Source: Myxococcales bacterium
GTDB taxonomy: Bacteria > Myxococcota > Polyangia > HGW-17 > SLPX01
Reading direction: 5' to 3'
Assembly (NCBI GenBank): GCA_007131745.1
Contig: SLPX01000404.1
Coordinates: 1 to 20,914, forward strand
Length of the DNA stretch: 20,914 nt
Below, in pieces: positions 13,508 through 20,843 of the stretch (positions are counted from its first letter, which is position 1; each line of letters opens with the position of its first letter). The translations under genes were made by a program, and so were the position numbers. Under the pieces are notes generated by a model, which was not told where the DNA came from, searched no databases, and was given only the letters and a program-made list of their open reading frames with translations.

Positions 13508-13669
13508 TATAACAGCCAAGATGTTCTAAACATAACCGATGTAATGGCTGACTTTTAATCCACCCGTTTGGAGGTTTCCACCGTAGCCTCAAGAGATTGA
13601 GGCGCGCGGTATTTGAAATATCCGTCTTCATCAGCCTCGGCTGATTCCACCAGCAAACCGTACTTCCAC
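13508..13669. repeat. 162-bp imperfect direct repeat, right copy
   Basis: This is the partner of 11804-11965 at a constant offset of 1704 bases. It contains the 3' part of the intact winged-helix gene and 47 bases beyond its stop. This copy is presumably the original, because it is continuous with the complete gene and the Hdr operon. Confidence 0.85.
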
Positions 13670-13851
13670 ATGCTCATAACCCAGTAGACTATCTCCACTG
13701 AAGGATACTGGAGCGCTTCGGCTATCTCCGGGATGGTCCGGCCTTCACCCGCGGCGACTTCTGCCAAGATCCGTTTGTGCATTGCCGGCTCTTCCCGGGC
13801 GAGTTCCACGGCTTCTCGAAGCAGGCCGTATGAAGATGAAGATTTATTCAT
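13555..13851 (-). CDS. Small winged-helix protein at the end of the Hdr operon
   Basis: A 98-residue protein. Residues about 20-70 look like a winged helix: AEVAAGEGRTIPEIAEALQ (first helices), PSVEIVYWVMSMWKYGLL (recognition helix region), VESAEADEDGYFKY (wing). The start overlaps the stop of the HdrA gene by ATGA, so it is translated with the electron-transfer genes. This suggests an adaptor or regulator for that complex rather than a free-standing transcription factor, but neither is proven. There are no Cys residues. The C-terminal third is duplicated at 11851-11965. Confidence 0.7.
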   Translation of the reverse strand: MNKSSSSYGLLREAVELAREEPAMHKRILAEVAAGEGRTIPEIAEALQYPSVEIVYWVMSMWKYGLLVESAEADEDGYFKYRAPQSLEATVETSKRVD

Positions 13852-15725
13852 GTCACCGATCCTTTTTGATCTTGAGCGCGAATTTCGGTCTGCTCGTCGG
13901 CCTTTTCCACTTCTATGGACGGAGCATGGGCCAGAGCTTCTATCGCTCTCATGACTCGCTCGTGTTCAAAACCGTTAAGCTCTACAGCGGCCCGCGGGCA
14001 AACCGGAACACAACCGCCGCAACCCTTGCACACGGATTTATTGACCGCGGCGACGGCCTTCCCTACACCCTCGGCGCTTTCTTCCATGACCTTGCCGATT
14101 GCAAGGTACGGACAACTCTCCGCGCATTTTCCACACCACTCACACAGGCTCGAATCGATCTTGGCCACCAATGGCTCCAGTTCAACATAGCCTTTCATCA
14201 GTATCGACCCGGTTGCGGCCGCGGCCGCAAAAGAAGACGCCACGCTCTCCGTCGTGTTTCTCGGCGCCTGACAACAACCCGATATCATGATGCCGTCCAT
14301 GACCGTCTCCACGGGCCTCAACTTTGGATGAATCTCATTGAAAAAACCGTTCGCGTCGAGGGGTATCTTCAAGACATCTTTTATTTCGTCATCTTTACGC
14401 GGAACCATGCCGGTGACCAAAACAACGAGGTCCGCGTCGATGGTAAACTCGTCGTCTCCGTGCAACTTGTCTTTCACCTTAACGATGATTCCGCCGGCTG
14501 AAGGTTCTCCACCGCGTGTGATGCTCTCTTCTCCGGTTTTTCCGGGTTCGGTGGTTCCTTCAACCAAAGGCGGGTCTCCAGGGTCAAACTTGATTATGTA
14601 TGAACCCAACCTGTTGGCCTCTTCATACAAGGGCTCCAGCTTTCCATATGTCCTGATATCCCTGTAAAGATGATACTGACGTAAGTTTTCGTCGATCTTA
14701 GACGCTGATACGGCTGCATGCATTGCGCTCCCGCAACAATACCTGGAGCAATATGTGTGTGCGTTCTCCTCGTCCGCGTTTTGCCGGCTGCCGACGCAGT
14801 AGATGTAACATATTGTGGTGACAGGCTTTCCGTTGACCAGAAGCTCACCCGGTTCGGCTTGATCACAAACGTCCATGAACTGGGAAAGGGTCATGACCCC
14901 CGGCAATCCGTAGCCGTACTCTCCTTGGGCGGGTTCATAGCTTTCCGCTCCTGTTGCGACTATGATCGAACCCACCCGGAGCATCTCCGGCTCGTTGTTC
15001 GCACCCTGCACTTCAACATTGAAATCACCCACGCTTCCGGTCTTTCCAAGAACACGGCTTTCAAAATGGAAATGAATATTCTCTCTTCCCTCGGCTTCTT
15101 CAACCAGGGTTTTCACCAATGTACGGCCGTCACGTGGTCCGGGATAGATGGATCGTCTGGAAGCAAGCATGCCGCCCGGATTCGGACTTTTTTCAACCAG
15201 GTGCGTTTCAATTCCAAGGTCGGAAAGCGCGAGTGCCGCGCTCAGACCCGAAACGCCGCATCCGATAATCAAAACTGCGGGAACCGTCTCCACACGGATG
15301 GGTTCCAAGGGCAAGGAAAGGGCTGCGCTCGCTATACCCGCTTTTACAAGCGCTACGGCTTTTTCCGTGGCCCCTTCCTCGTCCTTGCGGTGAGCCCACG
15401 AACACCCCTCGCGGATGTTGACTTGCACGTATTGGTAGGGGTTTAAACCCGCTCTTCGAGCAACGCCCCTGAATGTAATGGTGTGAAGCCTTGGAGAACA
15501 TGATGCCACCACCAACCCGTCGAGACCGAGTTCTTTGATATCTCGCTCCATCTCCTTTTGGGCAGCGTCCGAACAAGCGAACATGGTCGTCTTGGCGACT
15601 ATCACGTCGCGTTCCAGAGAAGCGGCTTTTCTGACCTCTTCGACATTTACATAATCGGAGATGTTGCCTCCGCAATGACAAACATAGACTCCCAGTCTCC
15701 GCTCACTCATCCGTGTTTTGCTCAT
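13848..15725 (-). CDS. hdrA: HdrA-like FAD and iron-sulfur protein
   Basis: A 625-residue protein of the heterodisulfide reductase subunit A family, which in known complexes carries the FAD at the branch point of electron flow. The N-terminal domain has the HdrA cysteines (VCHCGGNISDY, Cys16/18; FACSDAAQKEM, Cys51; ASCSPRLHTITFR, Cys76; GCSWAHR, Cys108). The Rossmann FAD loop is VLIIGCGVSGLSAA (151-164), with Cys where Gly is usual in GxGxxG. A ferredoxin region near the C-terminus has CEWCGKCAESCP and CKGCGGCVPVCP. A charged tail follows. It overlaps both the upstream fusion gene and the downstream winged-helix gene by 4 bases. An in-frame ATG 15 bases inside (MSERRLG) is an alternative start. 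HdrB and HdrC genes are not in this window. Confidence 0.93.
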   Translation of the reverse strand: MSKTRMSERRLGVYVCHCGGNISDYVNVEEVRKAASLERDVIVAKTTMFACSDAAQKEMERDIKELGLDGLVVASCSPRLHTITFRGVARRAGLNPYQYVQVNIREGCSWAHRKDEEGATEKAVALVKAGIASAALSLPLEPIRVETVPAVLIIGCGVSGLSAALALSDLGIETHLVEKSPNPGGMLASRRSIYPGPRDGRTLVKTLVEEAEGRENIHFHFESRVLGKTGSVGDFNVEVQGANNEPEMLRVGSIIVATGAESYEPAQGEYGYGLPGVMTLSQFMDVCDQAEPGELLVNGKPVTTICYIYCVGSRQNADEENAHTYCSRYCCGSAMHAAVSASKIDENLRQYHLYRDIRTYGKLEPLYEEANRLGSYIIKFDPGDPPLVEGTTEPGKTGEESITRGGEPSAGGIIVKVKDKLHGDDEFTIDADLVVLVTGMVPRKDDEIKDVLKIPLDANGFFNEIHPKLRPVETVMDGIMISGCCQAPRNTTESVASSFAAAAATGSILMKGYVELEPLVAKIDSSLCEWCGKCAESCPYLAIGKVMEESAEGVGKAVAAVNKSVCKGCGGCVPVCPRAAVELNGFEHERVMRAIEALAHAPSIEVEKADEQTEIRAQDQKGSVT

Positions 15726-18460
15726 CGGTTTTTCCCCTTGCGTCTCAAATACCCGGCCGCGCCCGCGGCTGCAGCATTGGAGTGTACTATCGTGTCCGGA
15801 ATATCCATGGCCGCGGAAGCCGTCCCTGCTACAAACACCCCGTCGATACAGGTCTTTCCAGGACTCATGACCTCGTCTATTTCACACACGTAATCGTATG
15901 GATCCCTTTGAAGCTCTCCATGTTCAAACAAACCGAACGGTTCGGTATTTGGAACCAAACCAACGGAGAGGACAACGAGGTCGTGTTCCACCTTCCGAAC
16001 CGCGCCCCCGTTTTCAATGTCCTCGTATGTCAACTCCAGGTTCCCGCCTTGTTTCTCCACGATGTGAGCAATCTTGCCTTTGACAAACTGGGTCCCCATC
16101 TCTTCAGCTTCTTTGAAAAACTCCTCGTATCCTTTTCCGAAAGCTCTTATGTCGATGTAGTACATGGTTATGTCCGCGAGGGGCAGCGCTCCCATTATGA
16201 GCTGAGCTTGTTTGATCGAGTACATGCAACACACTCTTGAGCAGAGCTTGTTATCGTTGCTTTGATCCCTGGATCCCGCGCAAAAAACAAACGCGATATC
16301 ATCCGGCACCTTGCCGTCCGAGGGGCGCAACAGGGTGTTATACGGCCGCGTGGGCGCCAAAAGACGATCCATCTCCATGGCGGTGATCACGTTGGGGAAT
16401 TCCCTGTAACCGTATTGAGTGATCCTCCCCGCATCGACCAGGTTATAACCCGTAGATAAAACCACGGACCCGACCTCGAAATCGTGTCTCTTGTCCTTTT
16501 TGTACAACTCGATGCAATGCGCGGGACACGCGCTCAAACATTGTCGACATTCCGAGCAGACTCCGCAATCAAGACACCTGGATCCTTCATAAAGAGCTTC
16601 TTTTTCTTCCAGGGGCAGTTCGACTTCCCTGAGACTCTTCACTCTTTTTTCAACCGGCAATTCCTTAGGCAATACCGGCTTCAAAAGTCGATGTTTTTCC
16701 TGGCGCCCAAGAACTGTTTTGTATTCGACCCGGTTGTGCTGATCCCGGAATTCAGGATCCCAAACGACTTCGCCTCTCAGGAAACGGTCGATATAGTGAG
16801 CCGCCCTACGCCCCTGCCCCATGGCCAGGGTCAAAGTGGCTGCACCGGTGACTCCGTCACCACCTGCAAAGAGATAAGGTATTGACGTCTGCAGGGTTTC
16901 GGGATCCACCTTTATGGTACCGTCGGGGTTCAATTCAATGTCTTCCAGGGACGCGGTCGCGGGCGAAAGCCCTATCGCCACAACGACCTGCTCGGCTTCA
17001 TGGATTTTTTCCGATCCTTCAACAGGCACCGGGCGACGACGTCCGCCGCTATCAGGATCACCCAGTTCCATTTCCAAAGATTCCACCCCGGTTACGCCTT
17101 TTTCGCCCACGAACCGAAGAGGAGAAGACAAGAACTGGATTTCGATGGATTCATCTTCGGCTCCTCGGAGTTCGGCAGGAAACGCGGGCATCTCCCTCCT
17201 TGTTCTCCTGTATTGAATGGTGACGCGATCCGCGCCGAATCGTTTCGCCATGCGCGCGCAATCAAGTGCCACATCGCCGCCTCCCACCACTACGACTTTC
17301 CTGCCTTCCAATTCCGCCCTGATTTCCCTCTCTGAAAACCCGCCGCGGTTTATCCGATCCAAAAAATCAATCGCGTTCATCACCCCGGACAGGTCCTCTC
17401 CCTCCAGATTTATTTTTCTTCCTATGCCGCTTCCCACGGCCGCAAAGACTGCATCAAAACCTTTTTCCTTGAGAGCCGCGGGATTGCTCACCCTTGTGTT
17501 GGTGACGACTTTGACCCCGAGCGCGGTGATGTTTTTTATATCCCTGTCCACAACGTCTTTGGGCAGACGATAAACCGGCAAAGCAGTCCGTAAAAGTCCG
17601 CCGATTTGATCCCCGGATTCAAAGACCGTGACATCATGTCCCCTGCGCGCCAGGTGATAGGCCGCGGAAAGTCCCGCGGATCCGCCGCCTACAACCGCCA
17701 CGGTTTTTCCCGTTCGATCTTTCGGCGGACCATAATCAGGTTCAGGATGACGCTCATAATACCAATCTGAAACAAAGCGCTTGATCCTTCGGATGGACAC
17801 CGGCCCCTCGAGTTCTCCACGGGTGCAATAATTCTCGCACGGCGCGTAACAAGCCCGGCCCAAGGATCCGACAAAAGGCTGATCTTCCAAAATGAGTTTC
17901 ATCGCCTCTTCATAGCGACCGTTTCGCGCCAGCGAAACGTACCCGTGCGCCTTGATGCCCGCGGGGCATTCATCAAGACATGGAGAGCGCCCGCATCTTT
18001 CTATAACGGCTTTTTTCGGCACTGCCTGGGGAAAGGCGATGTGCGCGGCTCTTCTGGAAACCATCCCGAAATTAAACTCATCCGGAACAGCTACACTGCA
18101 CGCTTCCTCGCATTTTCGGCAGCCCGTGCACGCCGCGGAATCCACGTGAGTGGATTTCTCTTTCACTTTGACCCCAAAAGACCCATCCGAATTCTTCCTG
18201 ATGCTTTCAACTTCGGAATAGACCTTTGTCGTGACATTCGGATGATTTATTGCAGCCGCCATTTTGGGAGTGGAAATACAACTGGCACAATCCAGGGTAG
18301 GGAAAACCTTGGAGAGCAGGATCATCTTTCCGCCCACACTGGCTTCTTTTTCCACCAAAAGAACCCGGTATCCCATGTCACCGAGGGTCAAAGCCGACTC
18401 CATGCCGGCCGCGCCAGCGCCCACTACCATGACATCATAGTCCATTTCATCGGCCTCCAT
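15722..18460 (-). CDS. hdrA: HdrA with inserted GltD/NfnB-like NAD(P)H oxidoreductase domain
   Basis: A 912-residue flavoprotein. Residues 1-145 are the first part of an HdrA/QmoA-like protein: FAD loop VVGAGAAGMESA (12-23), LDCASCISTPKM (57-67), and a CTGCRKCEEAC cluster motif (111-121). Residues about 150-570 are a GltD/NfnB-like module: a Cys-rich N-terminal domain (CGRSPCLDECP, CYAPCENYC), a FAD loop VAVVGGGSAGLSAA (254-267), an NAD(P)H loop VVVVGGGDVALDCA (389-402), and FAGGDGVTGAATL (531-543). From about 625 HdrA resumes: CLDCGVCSECRQCLSACP, a central FAD domain, and FVAGTASAAMDIPDT near the end. Such a protein could link pyridine nucleotides directly to Hdr electron flow. The start overlaps the MvhD-like gene by 14 bases and the stop overlaps the second HdrA by 4. 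Confidence 0.9.
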   Translation of the reverse strand: MEADEMDYDVMVVGAGAAGMESALTLGDMGYRVLLVEKEASVGGKMILLSKVFPTLDCASCISTPKMAAAINHPNVTTKVYSEVESIRKNSDGSFGVKVKEKSTHVDSAACTGCRKCEEACSVAVPDEFNFGMVSRRAAHIAFPQAVPKKAVIERCGRSPCLDECPAGIKAHGYVSLARNGRYEEAMKLILEDQPFVGSLGRACYAPCENYCTRGELEGPVSIRRIKRFVSDWYYERHPEPDYGPPKDRTGKTVAVVGGGSAGLSAAYHLARRGHDVTVFESGDQIGGLLRTALPVYRLPKDVVDRDIKNITALGVKVVTNTRVSNPAALKEKGFDAVFAAVGSGIGRKINLEGEDLSGVMNAIDFLDRINRGGFSEREIRAELEGRKVVVVGGGDVALDCARMAKRFGADRVTIQYRRTRREMPAFPAELRGAEDESIEIQFLSSPLRFVGEKGVTGVESLEMELGDPDSGGRRRPVPVEGSEKIHEAEQVVVAIGLSPATASLEDIELNPDGTIKVDPETLQTSIPYLFAGGDGVTGAATLTLAMGQGRRAAHYIDRFLRGEVVWDPEFRDQHNRVEYKTVLGRQEKHRLLKPVLPKELPVEKRVKSLREVELPLEEKEALYEGSRCLDCGVCSECRQCLSACPAHCIELYKKDKRHDFEVGSVVLSTGYNLVDAGRITQYGYREFPNVITAMEMDRLLAPTRPYNTLLRPSDGKVPDDIAFVFCAGSRDQSNDNKLCSRVCCMYSIKQAQLIMGALPLADITMYYIDIRAFGKGYEEFFKEAEEMGTQFVKGKIAHIVEKQGGNLELTYEDIENGGAVRKVEHDLVVLSVGLVPNTEPFGLFEHGELQRDPYDYVCEIDEVMSPGKTCIDGVFVAGTASAAMDIPDTIVHSNAAAAGAAGYLRRKGKNR

Positions 18461-18860
18461 CGGTTTGCGAACCGCGCATCAAATGTTTTGTAAAAGAAGT
18501 AACCATGTGGACAAAGGACTCCGCGCACACCGAACAAATAGCCGCCATCTTCACCCGGGATGGATCCAGCCCTTTTTCCCGGAGCTTGACCTGAGCTTGA
18601 TCCAGGATTTTCGAGGTTCTCTCTGTGCAGTTCGGTACAAGCGCGCAATCGGTTCCATCCGCGGCAATGAAAACACCGTCAAAACCGCTCTCGAGAGCAT
18701 GAACTATCCACTCGGGTTTTATTCCGCTCGAACATGGAACCGGCAGGTTCCGAACAGTGGGTGGATACGCCATATGAGACGACCCGGCCATGTCGATCCC
18801 CAAATCGGAAATGCTGTTCGTCGAAAACACTAGTATTTTCGCAGTTTTTTGTTTAGTCAT
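18447..18860 (-). CDS. mvhD: MvhD-like [2Fe-2S] protein
   Basis: A 137-residue protein of the MvhD/FlpD family, which passes electrons between a donor enzyme and HdrA through a [2Fe-2S] cluster. Family features are SSHMAYPPTVRNLPVPCSSG (28-46), IKPEWIVHALESGFDGVFIA (47-66) and a conserved Asp-Cys at 71-72. The five Cys are 43, 72, 78, 109 and 112. The N-terminal Cys pair seen in methanogen MvhD (CxxC near residue 10) is replaced by FSTNSISD, and a CSVC pair appears near the C-terminus instead, so the ligand set differs. It lies between TusA (53 bases upstream) and the HdrA-GltD fusion (14-base overlap), consistent with being the HdrA partner. The ATG at 18860 has AGGGAG close upstream. Confidence 0.85.
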   Translation of the reverse strand: MTKQKTAKILVFSTNSISDLGIDMAGSSHMAYPPTVRNLPVPCSSGIKPEWIVHALESGFDGVFIAADGTDCALVPNCTERTSKILDQAQVKLREKGLDPSRVKMAAICSVCAESFVHMVTSFTKHLMRGSQTDGGR

Positions 18861-18913
18861 CTCTCCCTACGTCCCTCTTTTCTCTCTTCGCTCCGGTCCC
18901 TTTTGAAACAGGT

Positions 18914-19168
18914 TCAAGATCCCCTCTTGACGTACAGCCTCCAGTAGCCGGAGTCTTCCAGGATCCCCAGCATTTCATGTCTCTTCTTGTTCGCCCACAT
19001 TGGAATATCCTTGTTTGTACCTTCATCCGTGGAAAGCACCTCCATGATCCCGCCCTTGGCCACCTTGGCCATTCCCTTTTTCGCAGCCAACAAAGGTCCT
19101 GGACAAGCCGTTCCCCTGGCGTCGATGGTGGTATCCGGCTTCAATTCCCTCAGTTCAGTTTCCGTCAT
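18914..19168 (-). CDS. tusA: TusA/SirA-family sulfur carrier protein
   Basis: An 84-residue protein. The TusA signature is intact: TTIDARGTACPGP (13-25) with the active Cys22 in a CPxP motif that carries a persulfide, then PLLAAKKGMAKVAKGGIMEVLSTD and a C-terminal WANKKRHEMLGILEDSGYWRLYVKR strand-helix-strand. Family members relay sulfane sulfur from donors such as DsrE proteins or cysteine desulfurases to acceptors. The ATG at 19168 has GGAGG 7 bases upstream; a longer frame would add an unlikely Lys-rich leader. It is the first gene of the Hdr operon and faces a divergent DsrE2-like gene, which points to a sulfur-relay role for the cluster. Confidence 0.92.
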   Translation of the reverse strand: MTETELRELKPDTTIDARGTACPGPLLAAKKGMAKVAKGGIMEVLSTDEGTNKDIPMWANKKRHEMLGILEDSGYWRLYVKRGS

Positions 19169-19214
19169 TTTCTTCCTCCGATGCTTGTTGTGTTTTTCAT
19201 TCTTTTCTAAACTT

Positions 19215-19229
19215 CTCAATTTCTAACTT
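19215..19229. promoter_or_regulatory. Shared 15-bp sequence, copy near the TusA start site
   Basis: CTCAATTTCTAACTT occurs here and again at 19365-19379 in the same orientation. This copy lies immediately downstream of the -10 region of the predicted TusA promoter, where a bound repressor would block transcription. It is not palindromic. Confidence 0.5.
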
Positions 19230-19258
19230 CTTGTAACACTGCAATCCGCCACTGTCAA
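19230..19258 (-). promoter_or_regulatory. Predicted sigma-70 promoter for the TusA-MvhD-HdrA operon
   Basis: On the minus strand a perfect -35 hexamer TTGACA (plus 19253-19258) is followed after 17 bases by TACAAG (19230-19235), a 4-of-6 match to the -10 consensus. The start site would be near 19223, giving a leader of about 55 bases before the TusA start codon. Confidence 0.6.
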
Positions 19259-19290
19259 ACAAAAAAAACCTTTCGCTTCAACCCACCTGA

Positions 19291-19311
19291 AACACCTCCA
19301 TGGAGGGTGTT
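19291..19311. promoter_or_regulatory. Inverted repeat midway between divergent promoters
   Basis: AACACCTCC and GGAGGGTGTT pair as an imperfect inverted repeat (one extra G) around a 2-base centre, with the perfect palindrome TCCATGGA inside. It lies between the two divergent transcription units and lacks a T run on either strand, so an operator is more likely than a terminator. Confidence 0.5.
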
Positions 19312-19322
19312 GCAAAAAAATA

Positions 19323-19351
19323 TTGATTCCGACATGCAGCCGTGGTAAAGA
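19323..19351 (+). promoter_or_regulatory. Weak promoter candidate for the DsrE2-like gene
   Basis: TTGATT and TAAAGA are 17 bases apart on the plus strand, upstream of the DsrE2-like gene. Both hexamers are partial matches. A TATAGA at 19380-19385 is an alternative -10 but has no good -35. Confidence 0.3.
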
Positions 19352-19364
19352 CATTTAGACTTTA

Positions 19365-19379
19365 CTCAATTTCTAACTT
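19365..19379. promoter_or_regulatory. Shared 15-bp sequence, copy ahead of the DsrE2-like gene
   Basis: This is the second copy of CTCAATTTCTAACTT, 150 bases from the first. It lies 31 bases upstream of the DsrE2-like start codon, between the candidate promoter and the ribosome binding site. One protein bound at both copies could co-regulate the two divergent units. Confidence 0.5.
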
Positions 19380-19410
19380 TATAGAACTCACAACCTTTAA
19401 GGAGAACCCC

Positions 19411-20019
19411 ATGAACATTGCAGAATTGAAAGAATCAACAGACAAAACACCTTCGCCCACCGACTTCGCTCCAAACACAACCTCTTTGGAAGAGCGGATT
19501 GCCGCGCTCGAAGAACAACTAAAAGACATAAGGCTGGATTTACCCGATGACATGTTGACCATCGGTGTCATCAGCGGTGATTTGGATCGGGTCATCGCCG
19601 CGTTCGTAATAGCGCTTGGAGCAGCGGCCTATGACATGAAGGTAAACATGTTTTTCACCTTTTGGGGTACGGCCGCGCTGCGGGATCCCAAGAAAAAAGC
19701 AAAAAAGAAATTCATGGAAAAGATGTTCGGGTGGATGATGCCCAAAGGATCAAAAAAGCTGCCTCTTTCGAACATGAACATGGCGGGTGTCGGACCCAAA
19801 ATGATCCGCAGCCTGATGAAAAAACACGGAGTCACATCGCTGGAAGACATGATAAAGGAAGCCGGCGAACTTGGAGTCAAGATTCATATCTGCGAGATGT
19901 CCATGGAGTTGATGGGTTTTAAACGAAAAGAAATGATTGATTATCCCGATTTGGAGTACTGTGGCGTCGGCACTTACATGGGGCTCGCTTCCCAATCAAA
20001 GCAATCCTTCTTTCTCTAG
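19411..20019 (+). CDS. DsrE/DsrF/DrsH-like (DsrE2-type) sulfur-transfer protein
   Basis: A 202-residue protein. After a 45-residue leader with a short coiled-coil segment (SLEERIAALEEQLKDIRLDL), residues 48-202 have the DsrE2 pattern: LTIGVISGDLDRVIAAFVIA, AAYDMKVNMFFTFWG, a Lys-rich loop, and VKIHICEMSMELMGFKRKEM with the conserved Cys161 expected to carry sulfur. Family proteins are thought to pass persulfide sulfur to TusA. The ATG at 19411 has AAGGAG 6 bases upstream; starting earlier would read through the shared 15-bp sequence. It is divergent from the TusA-Hdr operon and convergent with an ArsR gene, forming a compact sulfur module. The substrate is not known. Confidence 0.88.
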   Translation: MNIAELKESTDKTPSPTDFAPNTTSLEERIAALEEQLKDIRLDLPDDMLTIGVISGDLDRVIAAFVIALGAAAYDMKVNMFFTFWGTAALRDPKKKAKKKFMEKMFGWMMPKGSKKLPLSNMNMAGVGPKMIRSLMKKHGVTSLEDMIKEAGELGVKIHICEMSMELMGFKRKEMIDYPDLEYCGVGTYMGLASQSKQSFFL

Positions 20020-20037
20020 AACGCGACCGGGCGGTAA

Positions 20038-20322
20038 TCAGTTTTGGCAATGAAGCTCCCGGAGGATTTCCACGATCTTGAGAATCCTCTTATCATTCAA
20101 CTCGTAAAAAACCTGGTTTCCTTGCTTCTTCGTAAGAAGGATCTCTCGATCCCTTAGAATTCGCAGATGCTGCGAGATATTGGATAAAGAAACTCCCAGC
20201 TCCGACGCCAAGTCATTCACGTTTCTCTCCCCGTCTCTCAGCAACCAGATGATTCCAAGCCGCGTTTCATGCGCAAGAGCTCTGAGGCAGTTGCTCGCTT
20301 TTTTGACCGTTTTAATTTCCAT
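20038..20322 (-). CDS. ArsR-family transcriptional regulator
   Basis: A 94-residue winged-helix repressor. Features in order are LRALAHETRLGIIWLLRDGERNVNDLASELGVS, the recognition helix SNISQHLRILRDREIL (47-62), the wing TKKQGNQVFYEL (64-75) and a C-terminal dimerisation helix ILKIVEILRELHC. The classical arsenic CxCxxC and the zinc sites are absent. There are two Cys, at 12 and 92. A terminal-helix Cys is also found in persulfide-sensing members such as BigR and SqrR, but their other Cys lies in the helix where this protein has Trp26. The ATG at 20322 is preferred over a GTG 15 bases upstream. It likely controls the adjacent DsrE2/TusA-Hdr genes, which is an inference from position. Confidence 0.9.
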   Translation of the reverse strand: MEIKTVKKASNCLRALAHETRLGIIWLLRDGERNVNDLASELGVSLSNISQHLRILRDREILLTKKQGNQVFYELNDKRILKIVEILRELHCQN

Positions 20323-20617
20323 GATCAACCGTCCCACGTTCCGTATGATTAAAACTTTGTCATGTCCGGCGGCCCGAAAAAGACCGTCGGCTCATTCGCT
20401 CATCCACAAAAGAGATTGCAGTATGCCCGATTTACTTTCCACGGCCAAGGGTTTCTGGAGTGGTTTCACCATAAAAACAAGCTTTTCCTGCTTTTCCGGG
20501 TTTTTGGGAAAGTATTCTCGTATCCAACAAAAAAAACAGGTCATGGCGTAACCGGGTTCGGGTGAAGTACCAGGGTGGTGTCTTGACCGTGTTAAAAACA
20601 AAACCTATTCTTGAGAC
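20323..20617. other. Stretch upstream of the ArsR gene with a possible decayed frame
   Basis: This region should hold the ArsR promoter (minus strand), but no clear sigma-70 pair was seen. It also contains a 42-codon plus-strand frame at 20423-20551, described separately. No other element could be supported. Confidence 0.4.
20423..20551 (+). pseudogene. Possible remnant of a NuoI-like ferredoxin subunit N-terminus
   Basis: The frame begins MPDLLSTAKGFWSGFTI, which resembles the start of NuoI/EchF-type subunits (a short amphipathic helix before the ferredoxin domain). After that the match is lost: another frame carries FSYPTKK and a third carries RVRVKYQGG, like pieces of the same family separated by frameshifts. 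No iron-sulfur Cys motif is present. It could equally be a chance short frame. AAGAGA lies upstream of the ATG. Confidence 0.25.
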
Positions 20618-20843
20618 ATGGATTTCCCGGAACACCTCATAGCGCGCAATCGCCTCAAATCTCAAGAGCGAGAGGCTTTACGGCAAAAAATCCGAGGGCC
20701 TTCATCCCGACCGATACCCGGAAGCGCTGGGGCGACTTTTCCAGATTGCGCCATTGCCCGTGGATCTGGTCCCGATAGAAACAGGACGTCCTGAAATCGT
20801 TCGTGTCGGGCTCGAACAAGGAGAGGTGCTTTATGCTGCCTGA
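20618..20843 (+). pseudogene. Decayed minimal nucleotidyltransferase-like gene
   Basis: Two pieces in different frames look like the ends of one gene. The first, from ATG 20618, reads MDFPEHLIARNRLKSQEREA and then LRQKI, like the N-terminal helix of MNT-type nucleotidyltransferases. The second, 20703-20843, reads HPDRYPEALGRLF, then PLPVDLVPIETGRPEIV and GEVLYAA before a stop; the PVDLVP...LEQGEVLY pattern is typical of the C-terminus of that family. The catalytic GSxxxG and DxD region between them is missing, so a deletion with frameshift is likely. Assignment rests on pattern recognition only. Confidence 0.45.

Noticed and set aside
13344..13631. A 96-codon in-frame extension in front of the second ATPase
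   Set aside because: It reads through a direct repeat in the wrong frame and an unrelated FGE-domain scrap; the ATPase family begins just before the Walker A region.
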